Positions 52,427 through 62,777 of a stretch of DNA of 64,000 nt are shown piece after piece. Location of the stretch: positions 124,001-188,000 of the forward strand of contig JABBOY010000023.1 in assembly GCA_012927585.1 (NCBI GenBank), written 5' to 3'. The DNA comes from Glaciimonas sp. (GTDB taxonomy: Bacteria > Pseudomonadota > Gammaproteobacteria > Burkholderiales > Burkholderiaceae_D). The translations under genes and the position numbers were made by a program. Numbering within the stretch: the stretch's first letter is position 1; every line of letters starts with the position of its first letter. The notes under the pieces were generated by a model. The model had not been told where the DNA came from and ran no database searches. It was given only the letters and a program-made list of their open reading frames with translations.

Positions 52427-55099
52427 ATGATGACATCTTTTTTTGAATCGAAAAATACGCTCGCCGGTACTGATATTTTTCGTATTCTGTCTCCGTTTCT
52501 GTATGCTTCGGCGCTACTGTATGCGGGGCTTTTTCTGCCTTGGCAGTACGCTGTGCAATCCTATGCACAGCTATTGGCAACGGCTGTTCTGGTTCTGTTG
52601 CTGTGGCTTGCGTTGCAACGTCTGCTTGCCCGCGCGCCGCCGGAACCCACGCTCAGGCGCAGCCTGATAGATTGTTGCGCCATGCTGGTGGCGCTGATCC
52701 CACTGGCACTATCCCAATCGCAGATGGTCTTTCCCTGGCTGGTCATGATGGCTTGCCTGTTCCCCTTGATTCTGAATGGCAAGTTGATGATGGGTGCGGT
52801 AGCCGCAATCGGCCTGAGCGGCCTGATGCTCAATCTGTTCTCAAGTGTATCCACAAATGACGTGCTAACCCAGTTTTGCGTGACCTTGTTTGCTGGTGCG
52901 CTGGCAGTATTACTCGCTGAAGTGCAGCGCTTTCAACTTGTCACGGCACGCAAAGCGCGCGTCGATCTGGCGCGTTTCCAAGCCATCGCTGGCGTAACGC
53001 ATACTGCTTTTATTATTACCGACGCCGACTTCAAAGTACTTTTTGTAAATGAGGCGATCAAGGAAATCGCCGGCACAACGCAAAAAGAAATTTTATGCAA
53101 CGGCCTGCCGTCTTCGATCCACCCGGACGATTTGGCGGCGTACCAGAAAAATTTGCATACATTGCAGAAATTACCCTGCAGCACCATTTTTACCCGCTAC
53201 CGGTTGCAGCACAAGAATGGGCGCTGGCTATGGCTGGAAACCTATGGCTACAACATGCTGCACGACGATGCCATTCATAGCTTCGTTTTCGTTATCACCA
53301 ACGTTACCGAGCGCAAGGCGGCAGAGCAAAAACTCGACAATGAGCGCAGCCTGTTGCGCTCGGTGCTGGATCACAACCCATCCATGATTTACGCCACCGA
53401 TCTGAACGGGCGCTTTACGATCAGCAATCACAGTTTCCAGCGTAACTTTGGTTTCCTGTCGGAAGACGACTTGCGCGGCAAAACCCATCGCGATGTCATG
53501 TTGTTGCAGCCCACGGAAATGCAAAAGCATATTGCCAGGCAACTCGCGCATGAAAGCCAGTTGCACGATGCCGAGATCATGCAAAGCGGCGAGCCTGTGC
53601 AAAGTATCGAAATTGAAGGCGTCTGGAAGAGCGGGACGCAGCAAGAGACGCCGCGTTGGTACCAGTCCAACAAATATCCATTGCGCGACAGCAATGGAAA
53701 GATCATTGGCGTGCTCAATAAAATGCGGGATATCACTTATCGCAAGGAATATGAAATTCATCTGAAATACCAGGCGTTACACGATCCGCTGACCGGGCTG
53801 CCCAATCGCCGCTATATGCTGCAGACCATTGCGGAAAGCATCGTTCTTTTCCAAACGACAAAAACCAGGTTTGCAGTGCTGTTTTGCGACCTCGATTCCT
53901 TCAAGAACGTCAACGACATTCACGGCCATGAATTCGGCGACAAGTGCCTGCGGGAAATCACCCAGCGCTTTAGCGCGCAACTCGAAAATACGGATTTTGT
54001 CGCCCGCATCGGCAGCGATGAATTCGTGATTCTGGTCAAGGCTTCACTCCCGCAAGCCACTGCCAAAGCCCATGCGCTGTTGCAGGCATTGTGCTTGCCG
54101 ATTACCGTCAATGACATCGTGGTCAAGATCGGCGCCAGTATTGGCATCGCCCAGATGCGCGACGACCACAACAGTCCTTCTGACCTGATTCGCGACGCCG
54201 ATGCTGCCATGTACCAAGCCAAGGAACTAGGCCGCAACCGCATCAAGATTTTCGACGCGTCGTTGCATGACATCTCGACCCGGCGCGCCCAGCTGGAAGC
54301 CGGCTTGCACTTCGCGTTAGAACGCAATGAACTTAGCGTGCTATATCAACCGAAAGTCTCGATGCAGAATCGCACTCTCAAGGGACTGGAGCTGCTGCTG
54401 CGTTGGAACAGTCCGCAGTATGGAGAAATTTCACCGGCGGAATTCATTCCGATTGCGGAGAGCAACGGCCTCATCATACCGATCGGCTTGTGGGTGCTGG
54501 AACAGGCATGCAAACAGCAGCGGCACTGGCAAATCGCATTCCCCAATGTGACCTGCATGAGCGTTGCAGTCAATGTTTCGATGCGCCAATTGCTGCAGCC
54601 CGAATTTTTGTCAACAGTCACGCGCACCCTTGAAGAGTCGCGCGTAATACCGGGCAGCATTGAACTGGAACTAACCGAAACTGCGGTCATGGCAAGTCCG
54701 CTGCAAGTGATAGAAAGTCTAACCAAGCTCAAGCGACTGGGATTGCGTCTGGCCCTGGACGACTTCGGCACCGGCTATTCCTCGTTGGCGTACCTGCAAA
54801 AACTGCCGATGAACACGTTAAAAATAGATAAAGCTTTCGTGACGGGCATCGCCACAAAAAAGAGCGAGAAGGAAATTGTTCGCCTCATCGTTGCATTAGC
54901 CAAGACATTGGCGCTCGACATCGTCGCAGAAGGCGTGGAAACGCAAGAACAAGTAACCGAATTAACCAAATTAGGATGTGACATCGTGCAAGGCTTTCTA
55001 TTTTCGCCGCCGATCAGCGCACAGGAAGTCGAGAAATGGTTCGCCATGCCAGGACTCAGGCACACAAGAATCACGCCAGAACATAACCAGATGGGTTGA
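52427..55099 (+). CDS. Membrane PAS-GGDEF-EAL cyclic-di-GMP protein
   Basis: An 890-residue signalling protein. Five or six membrane helices occupy about 10-175. Two PAS domains follow at about 185-300 and 310-440. A GGDEF domain at about 445-605 has GSDEF in place of GGDEF (ARIGSDEFVIL), so cyclase activity is doubtful. An EAL domain at about 620-880 has LELLLRWNS in the EAL position with Glu kept, LELTETAVM, LDDFGTGYSSL, LKIDKAFV and AEGVETQEQ. It is probably a phosphodiesterase degrading cyclic-di-GMP in response to an unknown signal. ATG 52427 and 52430 are both possible. Confidence 0.88.
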   Translation: MMTSFFESKNTLAGTDIFRILSPFLYASALLYAGLFLPWQYAVQSYAQLLATAVLVLLLWLALQRLLARAPPEPTLRRSLIDCCAMLVALIPLALSQSQMVFPWLVMMACLFPLILNGKLMMGAVAAIGLSGLMLNLFSSVSTNDVLTQFCVTLFAGALAVLLAEVQRFQLVTARKARVDLARFQAIAGVTHTAFIITDADFKVLFVNEAIKEIAGTTQKEILCNGLPSSIHPDDLAAYQKNLHTLQKLPCSTIFTRYRLQHKNGRWLWLETYGYNMLHDDAIHSFVFVITNVTERKAAEQKLDNERSLLRSVLDHNPSMIYATDLNGRFTISNHSFQRNFGFLSEDDLRGKTHRDVMLLQPTEMQKHIARQLAHESQLHDAEIMQSGEPVQSIEIEGVWKSGTQQETPRWYQSNKYPLRDSNGKIIGVLNKMRDITYRKEYEIHLKYQALHDPLTGLPNRRYMLQTIAESIVLFQTTKTRFAVLFCDLDSFKNVNDIHGHEFGDKCLREITQRFSAQLENTDFVARIGSDEFVILVKASLPQATAKAHALLQALCLPITVNDIVVKIGASIGIAQMRDDHNSPSDLIRDADAAMYQAKELGRNRIKIFDASLHDISTRRAQLEAGLHFALERNELSVLYQPKVSMQNRTLKGLELLLRWNSPQYGEISPAEFIPIAESNGLIIPIGLWVLEQACKQQRHWQIAFPNVTCMSVAVNVSMRQLLQPEFLSTVTRTLEESRVIPGSIELELTETAVMASPLQVIESLTKLKRLGLRLALDDFGTGYSSLAYLQKLPMNTLKIDKAFVTGIATKKSEKEIVRLIVALAKTLALDIVAEGVETQEQVTELTKLGCDIVQGFLFSPPISAQEVEKWFAMPGLRHTRITPEHNQMG

Positions 55100-55188
55100 A
55101 GCGCACAATGGCACGATTGACTATTCATTTGTTATAGTCCCTTGTTGCTTATTCCTGATCTAACCCACAACTCACTCCATAAACTCCC

Positions 55189-56790
55189 ATGAAATTCGAT
55201 GTCGTCATTATCGGTAGCGGTTTGGCCGGCCTCTCCGTAGCACTCCACCTGGCTGAAACCCATCAAGTCGCCGTCATAACAAAGCGGCATCTGCTCGACG
55301 GCGCCAGCAACTGGGCCCAGGGCGGAATCGCCGCTGTGCTCGATTCCGGCGACAGTTACGCGCAACATATCGAGGACACTTTAATCGCCGGTGCAGGACT
55401 GTGCGACGAAGCGGCAACCCGCAACATCGTCGAGCATGGACGCGAAGCGATTGAATGGCTAATCTCCCAAGGCGTGCCGTTTACCCGTGACAGTGGTGCT
55501 GAACTCGGCTACCACCTGACTCGCGAAGGCGGCCATAGCCAGCGCCGCATCATCCACGCGGCCGATGCCACCGGCCATGTAGTACAGGTCACGCTGGAAG
55601 AAAAAGTGCGCAAGCACCCGAATATCACATTGCTGGAAAACCATTTCGCAATTGACCTGATTACTTCCGACAAGCTGAACCATAAATCGCCAACCCCGGA
55701 GTGTGTCGGACTATATGTCCAGAATACTGCGACCGGCGCAGTCAGCACGATTTCCGCCGGCCACACAGTTTTGGCCACGGGCGGCACCGGCAAAGTATAC
55801 TTGTACACCACCAACCCGGATACCGCCACCGGCGACGGCATTGCGATGGCCTGGCGTGCCGGCTGTCGGGTCGCCAATATGGAATTCATCCAATTCCATC
55901 CGACTTGCCTGTATCACCCTTACGCAAAATCATTCCTGATTTCAGAAGCGGTGCGCGGCGAAGGCGGCCTGCTAAAGTTGCCGCCTGCAGCCGGTGCGGC
56001 GGCTGGCCTGCGTTTCATGCCGGAACATGACGCGCGGGCTGAACTGGCCCCACGCGATGTAGTCGCCCGCACGATTGATTTTGAAATGAAAAAGCGCGGT
56101 CTCGATTATGTCCATCTGGACATTAGCCACAAGTCCCCGGAATTCCTGCAAGAGCATTTTCCGACCATTTATGCGCGTTGCATGGAATTCGGCATCGACA
56201 TCAGCAAGGAGCCGATCCCGGTGGTGCCGGCGGCCCACTATACCTGCGGCGGCGTAGTCACCGACATGAACGGCAGCACCGATATCGCAGGTTTGTATGC
56301 GGTGGGTGAAAGTGCGTACACCGGCCTGCATGGCGCCAACCGCCTGGCCAGCAATTCACTGCTGGAATGCCTGGTGCTGGGCCGCGCCGCCGCGCTCGAG
56401 ATCGACCGTGCACCACGAGAAATTCACCCCTCGCTGCCGCAATGGGATGAAAGCCGCGTCACCGATGCGGATGAAGAAGTCGTAATTTCCCATAACTGGG
56501 ATGAATTACGCCGCTTAATGTGGAATTACGTCGGTATTGTGCGCACCACCAAACGCCTCGACCGGGCGCAACACCGGATCAGCCTGTTGAAGAAAGAAAT
56601 CCACGAGTATTACGCCAATTTCCGCATCACCAGCGACTTGCTGGAATTACGCAATCTGGTCGAAGTCGCTTCGCTGATCGTAGATAGCGCGCTGATCCGG
56701 CGCGAGAGCCGCGGCCTGCATTACAGCCGCGATTATCCGGCTACTTTGCCCAAGGCATTACCGAGTGTGCTGTCGCCGAAACGGGGCTAA
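55189..56790 (+). CDS. nadB: L-aspartate oxidase
   Basis: A 533-residue flavoprotein. The FAD fold opens with [18 protein letters not shown] (5-22), [15 protein letters not shown] follows, and [13 protein letters not shown] with [12 protein letters not shown] appears further on. It oxidises aspartate to iminoaspartate, the first step of quinolinate synthesis. Next to it, converging, are nadC and nadA, so the three genes of de novo NAD synthesis from aspartate lie together. Confidence 0.93.
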   Translation: MKFDVVIIGSGLAGLSVALHLAETHQVAVITKRHLLDGASNWAQGGIAAVLDSGDSYAQHIEDTLIAGAGLCDEAATRNIVEHGREAIEWLISQGVPFTRDSGAELGYHLTREGGHSQRRIIHAADATGHVVQVTLEEKVRKHPNITLLENHFAIDLITSDKLNHKSPTPECVGLYVQNTATGAVSTISAGHTVLATGGTGKVYLYTTNPDTATGDGIAMAWRAGCRVANMEFIQFHPTCLYHPYAKSFLISEAVRGEGGLLKLPPAAGAAAGLRFMPEHDARAELAPRDVVARTIDFEMKKRGLDYVHLDISHKSPEFLQEHFPTIYARCMEFGIDISKEPIPVVPAAHYTCGGVVTDMNGSTDIAGLYAVGESAYTGLHGANRLASNSLLECLVLGRAAALEIDRAPREIHPSLPQWDESRVTDADEEVVISHNWDELRRLMWNYVGIVRTTKRLDRAQHRISLLKKEIHEYYANFRITSDLLELRNLVEVASLIVDSALIRRESRGLHYSRDYPATLPKALPSVLSPKRG

Positions 56791-56796
56791 GTAACC

Positions 56797-56826
56797 AGTA
56801 GTGCAGGTACGAAGGCCTGCACTACT
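56797..56826. repeat. CAGTAGTGCAGG-family palindrome, copy 3
   Basis: AGTAGTGCAGG (56797-56807) and CCTGCACTACT (56816-56826) are perfect 11-base arms. It lies a few bases after the nadB stop, beside copy D of the other repeat family. Confidence 0.8.
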
Positions 56827-56841
56827 TTACAATGCACGGCA

Positions 56842-56915
56842 GCATACTGCTCCGTGCATTTTTTAATGCCGCATTATATCTATGCGGAATTAAGCCTGTT
56901 TTAAGGCATACTCCC
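56842..56915 (-). repeat. Dispersed hairpin element (CCGCATATAAT family), copy D
   Basis: On the minus strand it reads GGGAGTAT, A-rich spacer, TTCCGCATAGATATAATGC, GGCATTAAAAAATGC, CAGTATGC. It separates nadB from nadC. Confidence 0.6.
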
Positions 56916-56935
56916 ATCAAAAATGAAATGGCCGG

Positions 56936-57814
56936 TTAAGCTGGCAGCGTCCCCACAATCCGCAGTGAATAATCGGTAGCCCGCACATCCTTGGTCAAGC
57001 CGCCAATCGAGATCCGGTCTACGCCAGTTTCGGCGATCGCGCGCAGCGTTGTCATGTCGATGCCGCCGGAGGCTTCCAGTAAAGCGCGTCCGGCAGTGAT
57101 GTGTACCGCTGCACGCATTGCCTCGGTACTGAAATTATCCAGCAGCACGGACCTGGCGCCAGCGGCCAACGCTTCGTCTAGTTGCTGCAAGGTTTCCACC
57201 TCAATCTGAATCGGCACCCCGGAGCGCAAACCGAGCGCCGCCGCCATCACCGCGCCAATACTGCCGGCCGCGGCAATGTGATTTTCCTTGATCAAAATAC
57301 CGTCGTATAAAGCCAGCCGCTGGTTCTGGCCGCCGCCTACGCGTACCGCATATTTCTGCGCCAGCCGCAATCCCGGCACAGTCTTGCGTGTATCCAGGAT
57401 GACGGCACGAGTGCCTTCGATGGCTGTCACATGACGCCGTGTGGCGCTGGCCACGCCGGACAACAGTTGCAGAAAGTTCAAGGCGCTGCGTTCTGCTGTC
57501 AGCAGCGCGCGCGCCGGCGCTGCAATCGTGCAGACTACACTGTCGGGAGCCATCAGATCGCCTTCCGCGTAACGCCATTCGATCCGAATGGTGGGGTCGA
57601 CCGATTGCATCACCGCTTCAAACCACGGCGCGCCGCATAACACGGCTTCTTCACGCACCAGCAAGCGGGCCTTGACCCAGCCATGTTCCGGCACCAATTG
57701 ACCGGTGACATCGCCGCTGCCGATATCTTCTTGCAGCGCGGCCCGAATATTTTCTTCAAAGGCCACTGCCAGATCAGCATCCATCGGCGCAAATCGGTTG
57801 ATCAAGGTGCTCAT
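56936..57814 (-). CDS. nadC: Nicotinate-nucleotide pyrophosphorylase (carboxylating)
   Basis: A 292-residue quinolinate phosphoribosyltransferase. It has [25 protein letters not shown] (about 136-160) with the catalytic Arg and Lys and GILIKENH, then [13 protein letters not shown] and the late [18 protein letters not shown]. It converts quinolinate and PRPP to nicotinate mononucleotide. It overlaps nadA by 4 bases (ATGA), reading leftward. Confidence 0.93.
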   Translation of the reverse strand: MSTLINRFAPMDADLAVAFEENIRAALQEDIGSGDVTGQLVPEHGWVKARLLVREEAVLCGAPWFEAVMQSVDPTIRIEWRYAEGDLMAPDSVVCTIAAPARALLTAERSALNFLQLLSGVASATRRHVTAIEGTRAVILDTRKTVPGLRLAQKYAVRVGGGQNQRLALYDGILIKENHIAAAGSIGAVMAAALGLRSGVPIQIEVETLQQLDEALAAGARSVLLDNFSTEAMRAAVHITAGRALLEASGGIDMTTLRAIAETGVDRISIGGLTKDVRATDYSLRIVGTLPA

Positions 57815-58995
57815 GCCGGTCCGATTCCTGAAAACAATTTGGCTTCCTGCGCCAGATCCGCGCCGGGGCGTACATTGGCTTTTTTATCGGCCGCGAAATC
57901 GAGCATCCGGTCGATGCAGAGCACTGCCTTGCGGCCAATTTCAGGATCGACAAAAACTTCGTTTCTGCCGCTTTCCAGCACATCAGCCAGGTTGGCCAAA
58001 CCGTTCATTGCCATCCACGGGCAATGGGCGCAACTCTTGCAAGTGGCGCTGTTGCCGGCGGTTGGCGCTTCGATGAAATGCTTGGTCGGCGCAGCCAGGC
58101 GCATCTTGTGCAAGATGCCATTATCGGTTGCCACAATGAAAGTATCGGTACCCTGTGTTTGGGTAGCCGCAATCATTTGCGAGGTGGAACCGACTACATC
58201 GGCCAAGGCCACCACCGCTTCGGGCGACTCAGGATGCACCAGCACTTTTGCGCCCGGATATTGTTGCTTCAGCAATTCCAGCTCAACCGCCTTGAATTCG
58301 TCATGCACCAGACACGAGCCCTGCCACAGCAGCATGTCGGCGCCGGTTTTTTTCTGGATATAGCCGCCCAGATGCTTGTCCGGCGCCCACAAGATTTTTT
58401 TGCCCTGTGCATGCAAGTGAGCCACGATGTCGAGTCCGATGGAGGAAGTCACCATCCAGTCGGCGCGCGCTTTTACCGCTGCGCTGGTATTGGCATACAC
58501 CACCACGGTACGGTTCGGATGGGCATCACAGAAGGCGGCGAATTCATCTGCCGGGCAACCCAGGTCGAGCGAGCAGGTGGCATCCAGGTCGGGCATCAGC
58601 ACGCGTTTTTCCGGGCTTAATATTTTTGCGGTTTCGCCCATGAAGCGCACCCCGGCGACCACCAGCGTCTGGGCCGGGTGATCACGTCCGAAGCGTGCCA
58701 TCTCCAGCGAATCCGATACGCAGCCGCCGGTTTCTTCAGCCAGATCTTGTATGTCGGGGTCGACATAGTAATGCGCCACCAGTACTGCATCGCGCTCCTT
58801 GAGCAAGCGCCTGATGCGTTCTTTCAGAACAATTTTTTCAGCGGCCGACGGCTCGGCGGGCGTGCGCGCCCAAGCCTGTGCGGTACAACTGGAACCGGTT
58901 TGCATTTGCGGGCGCTCGAATTCAACGGTTTTGATTACTTGAGTTTGCATATGCGGTCTAGTCAGTGTGGAAGGGTTGACGGGAATTTTCGGCAT
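57811..58995 (-). CDS. nadA: Quinolinate synthase NadA
   Basis: A 394-residue [4Fe-4S] enzyme. Conserved parts are [74 protein letters not shown] and the C-terminal [14 protein letters not shown]. It condenses iminoaspartate with dihydroxyacetone phosphate. ATG 58995 and the ATG at 58950 are both in frame; neither has a good SD. Overlap with nadC by 4 bases suggests coupling. Confidence 0.92.
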   Translation of the reverse strand: MPKIPVNPSTLTRPHMQTQVIKTVEFERPQMQTGSSCTAQAWARTPAEPSAAEKIVLKERIRRLLKERDAVLVAHYYVDPDIQDLAEETGGCVSDSLEMARFGRDHPAQTLVVAGVRFMGETAKILSPEKRVLMPDLDATCSLDLGCPADEFAAFCDAHPNRTVVVYANTSAAVKARADWMVTSSIGLDIVAHLHAQGKKILWAPDKHLGGYIQKKTGADMLLWQGSCLVHDEFKAVELELLKQQYPGAKVLVHPESPEAVVALADVVGSTSQMIAATQTQGTDTFIVATDNGILHKMRLAAPTKHFIEAPTAGNSATCKSCAHCPWMAMNGLANLADVLESGRNEVFVDPEIGRKAVLCIDRMLDFAADKKANVRPGADLAQEAKLFSGIGPA

Positions 58996-59258
58996 GGCAG
59001 ATATCGGCGCGATGTGCGATGCTCGATAAAAAAGTATCCTATATCAGCCTGAAGCGTGCCAAGTATTCTTTGGAAATCAATACTTGCAATATGCGGTCTG
59101 CTATGCTCTGCGTCGTGCTTTGCTCTTTGCAATTCGGTGCAATACAACACGATTCGGCGACACCATGAATTTTACGCTCGTTTTCAAGATGGAATCCTCC
59201 GTCGAACCATTAGCAATCATCCCTGCCCGGCAATTTCCGCCAGACTGAACCCAACACT

Positions 59259-59480
59259 ATGAATAATAGTATTTTCGACAAATCCCAAAAAGGCCGCGAA
59301 GAGATAGTCATGCGCAAACATGGTCTGGCGCTACGCCTGCGAGCGCTGCTGGTGCTGATTGACGGCCAACACAGCACCGTTGATTTACTGGAAAAAGTAT
59401 CCGGCCTCGGGCTTGGTGAACACAGCATCCAGGAGCTGCTGGATAACGGCTATATTCAACTTGGCGACAGCCCAAAATAA
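59259..59480 (+). CDS. Small hypothetical protein
   Basis: A 73-residue protein beginning MNNSIFDKSQKGREEIVMRK, then LALRLRALLVLIDGQHSTVDLLEKVSGL and LLDNGYIQLGDS. GREEI.. and the RALLVLIDGQ.T..LL pattern recur at the start of many betaproteobacterial regulators and short orphans. I do not assign a function. It is read on the plus strand, diverging from nadA. Confidence 0.5.
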   Translation: MNNSIFDKSQKGREEIVMRKHGLALRLRALLVLIDGQHSTVDLLEKVSGLGLGEHSIQELLDNGYIQLGDSPK

Positions 59481-59520
59481 CGAAAAGCGCACTGCGATGG
59501 ATGTTCGGGCCACCGTCTAG

Positions 59521-59802
59521 CAACTGGCAAGCCCTGGCCTACGCGTGCATTGTCTTGCACTTGGTGGCGTCGATCTCACCAGCCCGGCAGGAAAGATGAC
59601 CATGCAGGTTATCGCCGCTGTGGCAGAATTCGAGCGGGGTCCGCTGATCGAGCGCACGCAGTCGGGAATTATCCGGGCCAAGGCTGCAGGCAAGCAGTTT
59701 GGCAGGCCACCGACGCTCACTGCGCCGGCCCGGGCAGCAGCCGTAGAGCGCCTCGTCGCCGGTGCCGGCATCGCTGAGACCGCGCGCAATATTTCGTCAT
59801 AA
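59521..59802 (+). pseudogene. Serine recombinase (resolvase) remnant
   Basis: The frame from 59521 shows LRVHCLALGGVDLTSPAG, MTMQVIAAVAEFERGPLIERTQSGIIRAKAAGKQFGRPP and a partial HTH part, then stops. This is the region around and after the catalytic domain of Tn3-type resolvases. The N-terminal part with the active Ser is absent, a stop codon (59518-59520) lies immediately upstream, and the C-terminus is cut short. It is a decayed fragment, probably from a transposon. Confidence 0.8.
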
Positions 59803-59835
59803 CATCCTACTACCCGTAAGTCGCCAGCGGCGTTT

Positions 59836-60453
59836 TCAGTGGCTCATATCGGCAAAGGCCAGGGACACGCCCAATCCCATTAAAATCGAACCGATCAGTT
59901 TATCGACAACATTCTGATGGCTGATCATCCGGGAACGGAATGCCTGTTGCGAGAAAAAAATTGCGACCAGTGCGAACCAAAAAAAATGGGTGGCCGACAT
60001 GAACAAACCATAGCCGAATTGGGTCGTCAGTGGTGTTGCCGGTTGGACTACCTGGGTGTAGGTGCTGACGACAAACAGCGTCGTCTTCGGGTTCAGTGCA
60101 TTGGTCAAAAAACCGTTACTAAACACTTTGAACGGCGACACCGGGCTTCCGGCGTGGAGGTCGATGGCCAGGGTTGACTTGTTGGCGAAGGTTTTCCATC
60201 CGATCACGATTAAATACAGGGCGCCGGTTATCTTGATCAAGGTAAACAACGAGGGCGAGTGCGCGATGATTAATCCAATGCCAAACATCGTATAGAAAAC
60301 ATGCACCTGAACCCCGAGCGCAATACCGAGCGCAGCGAGCAGGCCGGCATTGCGGCCATGCAGATAGCTGTTGCGCGTGACCATCGCGAAATCCGGGCCC
60401 GGACTGACAGTGGCCAGTATGGTGATCAATGCAACGGCAATCAGTTCAGTCAT
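59836..60453 (-). CDS. LysE family amino acid exporter
   Basis: A 205-residue inner-membrane protein. MTELIAVALITILATVSPGPDFAMVTRNSYLHGR is the typical RhtB/LysE start, and NALNPKTTLFVVSTYTQVV is the second conserved motif. About six helices are predicted. The substrate (amino acid or derivative) is unknown. ATG 60453 is chosen; an earlier start at 60858 would add 135 unrelated residues that overlap the next gene. It diverges from the LysR gene at 60596, a common regulator-exporter pair. Confidence 0.85.
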   Translation of the reverse strand: MTELIAVALITILATVSPGPDFAMVTRNSYLHGRNAGLLAALGIALGVQVHVFYTMFGIGLIIAHSPSLFTLIKITGALYLIVIGWKTFANKSTLAIDLHAGSPVSPFKVFSNGFLTNALNPKTTLFVVSTYTQVVQPATPLTTQFGYGLFMSATHFFWFALVAIFFSQQAFRSRMISHQNVVDKLIGSILMGLGVSLAFADMSH

Positions 60454-60595
60454 GAGTATGTCCTTCAATCGGTCAGAATTCATCGCCTTGAGATGCCGGC
60501 GAAACGGTGGGGCCTGGCACCAAATTATCGATATAATAATCGGCAAAGAAAAGCGATTAAACCTGTCGATAACATGTGACAAAAACTGACTGATT

Positions 60596-61471
60596 ATGGC
60601 TAGGCAAGTACCGCTCAATACACTGCGTTTTTTCGAGGCGGCCGCAAGGCTCGGCAGCTTCGTCAAAGCTGCCGACGAGCTGCGGCTCACGCATGGCGCA
60701 GTCAGCCGGCAAATTCGTTTGCTGGAAGAGTCGCTTGGCACGGCCTTGTTCGAGCGCCGTAACCGTGGCGTATTCCTGACGCCGCAAGGGAAGCAATTGT
60801 GGGCCGCTACCGAGCAGGCATTCGAGCGCCTCGATGCTGCGATCGATGCATTGCGCAAACCGGTGCGTCATGTACCTTTGGTGGTTTCGTGCGAACCGAC
60901 GATCTCGATGAAATGGCTGATACCCCGGTTGAGCGATTTTTACAAGCAACACCCCGAGGTACAACTACACATTTTTACATCCGGCGGGCCGGTTGCGTTC
61001 CAGCGCGATGGGGTTGACGTTGCATTGCGCCGCAATGACTTCAATTGGGGCACCGGCGTCCACGCGGAAAAAGTGTGCGATGAGTGGATTGGACCAGTCT
61101 GCGCGCCAACGCTATTGAAACGGCGACAGTTGCATTTACCGTTGCAAAAAGTGCTGCACACTTCCTCACGCATGACAGCCTGGGCAAATTGGCGCAGCGT
61201 CAGCAAAACCGATGCCGACCACAACGGCAGCCAGACCTATGAGCATTTTTACCTCAGTCTGCAAGCAGCCTGTGCCGGTTTGGGTGTGGCTATCGGCTCC
61301 GTGTTCATGACGCAGGAAGAAATCGGCAGCGGGCGCTTGGTCGCGCCGTTTGGTTTCATGCGCGACGGCTCCGAGTACTTCTTGCTTTCACCTCTACCGT
61401 TTGAGAGTGATCCGCGCCGCGCCGCGTTCTTGCAATGGATGCGCCAGCAAATGCGTCATACGCCGCCTTGA
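60596..61471 (+). CDS. LysR family regulator (GcvA-like)
   Basis: A 291-residue regulator. The helix-turn-helix is LRFFEAAARLGSFVKAADELRLTHGAVSRQIRLLEESLGTALFERR (about residues 8-54). The C-terminal effector domain has VPLVVSCEPTISMKWLIPRL, a GcvA-like pattern. It diverges from the LysE exporter and may control it; this is inference from position. The start codon is an ATG at 60596 with no obvious SD. Confidence 0.88.
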   Translation: MARQVPLNTLRFFEAAARLGSFVKAADELRLTHGAVSRQIRLLEESLGTALFERRNRGVFLTPQGKQLWAATEQAFERLDAAIDALRKPVRHVPLVVSCEPTISMKWLIPRLSDFYKQHPEVQLHIFTSGGPVAFQRDGVDVALRRNDFNWGTGVHAEKVCDEWIGPVCAPTLLKRRQLHLPLQKVLHTSSRMTAWANWRSVSKTDADHNGSQTYEHFYLSLQAACAGLGVAIGSVFMTQEEIGSGRLVAPFGFMRDGSEYFLLSPLPFESDPRRAAFLQWMRQQMRHTPP

Positions 61472-61678
61472 TGCCAGATCCAGGCGGCTGGTGGCCGACG
61501 AACTTGCACGCTCAATGTCGCAACATGCGCTAAAAATGGCATGAAACACATGGATCTGGGCGCTGTTACGCATTGACGAAGGAATCTTTGCGCCTGGCAA
61601 ATCCTATGAAGCAAAAGTGTCGTTTGTTTAAACTCACTCAAGGTGCCCGCATAATTGCACGCATATCCGATCTCACGC

Positions 61679-62635
61679 TCAAGCCGACAAACATCCAGAC
61701 CCAAGCAATGTCCCCATTGCTTCAAGCTCACCAGCGCCAAGTTGCACTTCCTGAATAATCCAATTTCGAAATTCCTGAACTTCATTGCGTAGCGATAGCG
61801 ATTCGTCAATCAGCCAGTAAGCATAGTCGCTGTTACCGAACCCATTATCGGCAAGCGCAACCAAACGCCCATCCTTCAACATCGGCAACACCAGCGCCAC
61901 GCGTCCCAATACAACGCCATGTCCTTCAATAGCGGCTTGTATCACTTGATCATACTGATTGAGGTGCAGGTAAGCTTTCGGTTTTGCATCCGGCAAGCCA
62001 ATGACGGTGAGCCAATCGGACCATCGCAGCCAAGGCCGTGGAATCTCTTCGAACTCGAGCAGGACTTCATTCAACAGTGCATCGGGATTTTTGAAGGCGC
62101 GTTCGGCCACTTTTTTGCTGGCCATTGGCAATACCTTTTCACCAAAAAGCCGGACGGCACCAGGGGGAACGTCACCCTCGCGCGCGTAACGAATAGCAAG
62201 GTCAATATTTTCTTGCTTCAGATTGAGCACGCGGGTATGAGCCAACACACGCACGTCGATGTTTGGATGGGCGTCTTGAAATGCGCCCAACCGCGGAAGT
62301 ATCCACAGTGATGTCACGCTGACCGATGCGGTAATCGTCACCCGCCGCAAGCGCCCACGTTGTTGTAGCGACTTGCTATATTCCGACAATCTATCCAGCC
62401 ATGGCGACGCCAGCTGCAACAATTGTTTACCCTCGGCAGTGAGCGCGATCGCACGGTGTTTTCGAATCAGCAGCGGTGTGCCGAGATGGGATTCCAAACT
62501 TTGAATCTGGCGGCTCACTGCAGACTGGGTCAGACACAGGTCTTTTGCCGCAAGCGTGATACTCATACGACGGGCAACAGCGACGAAGCCCCGAATGGCA
62601 TCCAAAGGCGGCAGATTCAAGAGCTGATTACTCAT
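61679..62635 (-). CDS. LysR family regulator
   Basis: A 318-residue LysR protein. The helix-turn-helix is IRGFVAVARRMSITLAAKDLCLTQSAVSRQIQSLESHLGTPLLIRK (about 14-59), and VTITASVSVTSLWILPRL opens the effector domain. It diverges from the truncated MFS gene at 62778, which it may once have controlled. A leftward SD is not clear. Confidence 0.85.
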   Translation of the reverse strand: MSNQLLNLPPLDAIRGFVAVARRMSITLAAKDLCLTQSAVSRQIQSLESHLGTPLLIRKHRAIALTAEGKQLLQLASPWLDRLSEYSKSLQQRGRLRRVTITASVSVTSLWILPRLGAFQDAHPNIDVRVLAHTRVLNLKQENIDLAIRYAREGDVPPGAVRLFGEKVLPMASKKVAERAFKNPDALLNEVLLEFEEIPRPWLRWSDWLTVIGLPDAKPKAYLHLNQYDQVIQAAIEGHGVVLGRVALVLPMLKDGRLVALADNGFGNSDYAYWLIDESLSLRNEVQEFRNWIIQEVQLGAGELEAMGTLLGSGCLSA

Positions 62636-62777
62636 GCGTAAAACGCATGCAAGGCATGCATAAATTGCGTTTGTACATGCCTAATATCTCTATAAGATAG
62701 ATTCAAAATCTGGATAATTTCATAACATGATTCTAATGCATGTGAGCGGATGGGTAGATCGTCACTCGGAGAAAAAA

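Noticed and set aside
52371..52427. Short upstream frame ending TGATG at the start of the PAS-GGDEF-EAL gene
   Set aside because: Its possible SD is adjacent to the ATG, and it has no recognisable protein features.
60454..60858. Long N-terminal extension of the LysE gene
   Set aside because: It overlaps the divergent LysR gene and precedes a perfect LysE-type start at 60453.
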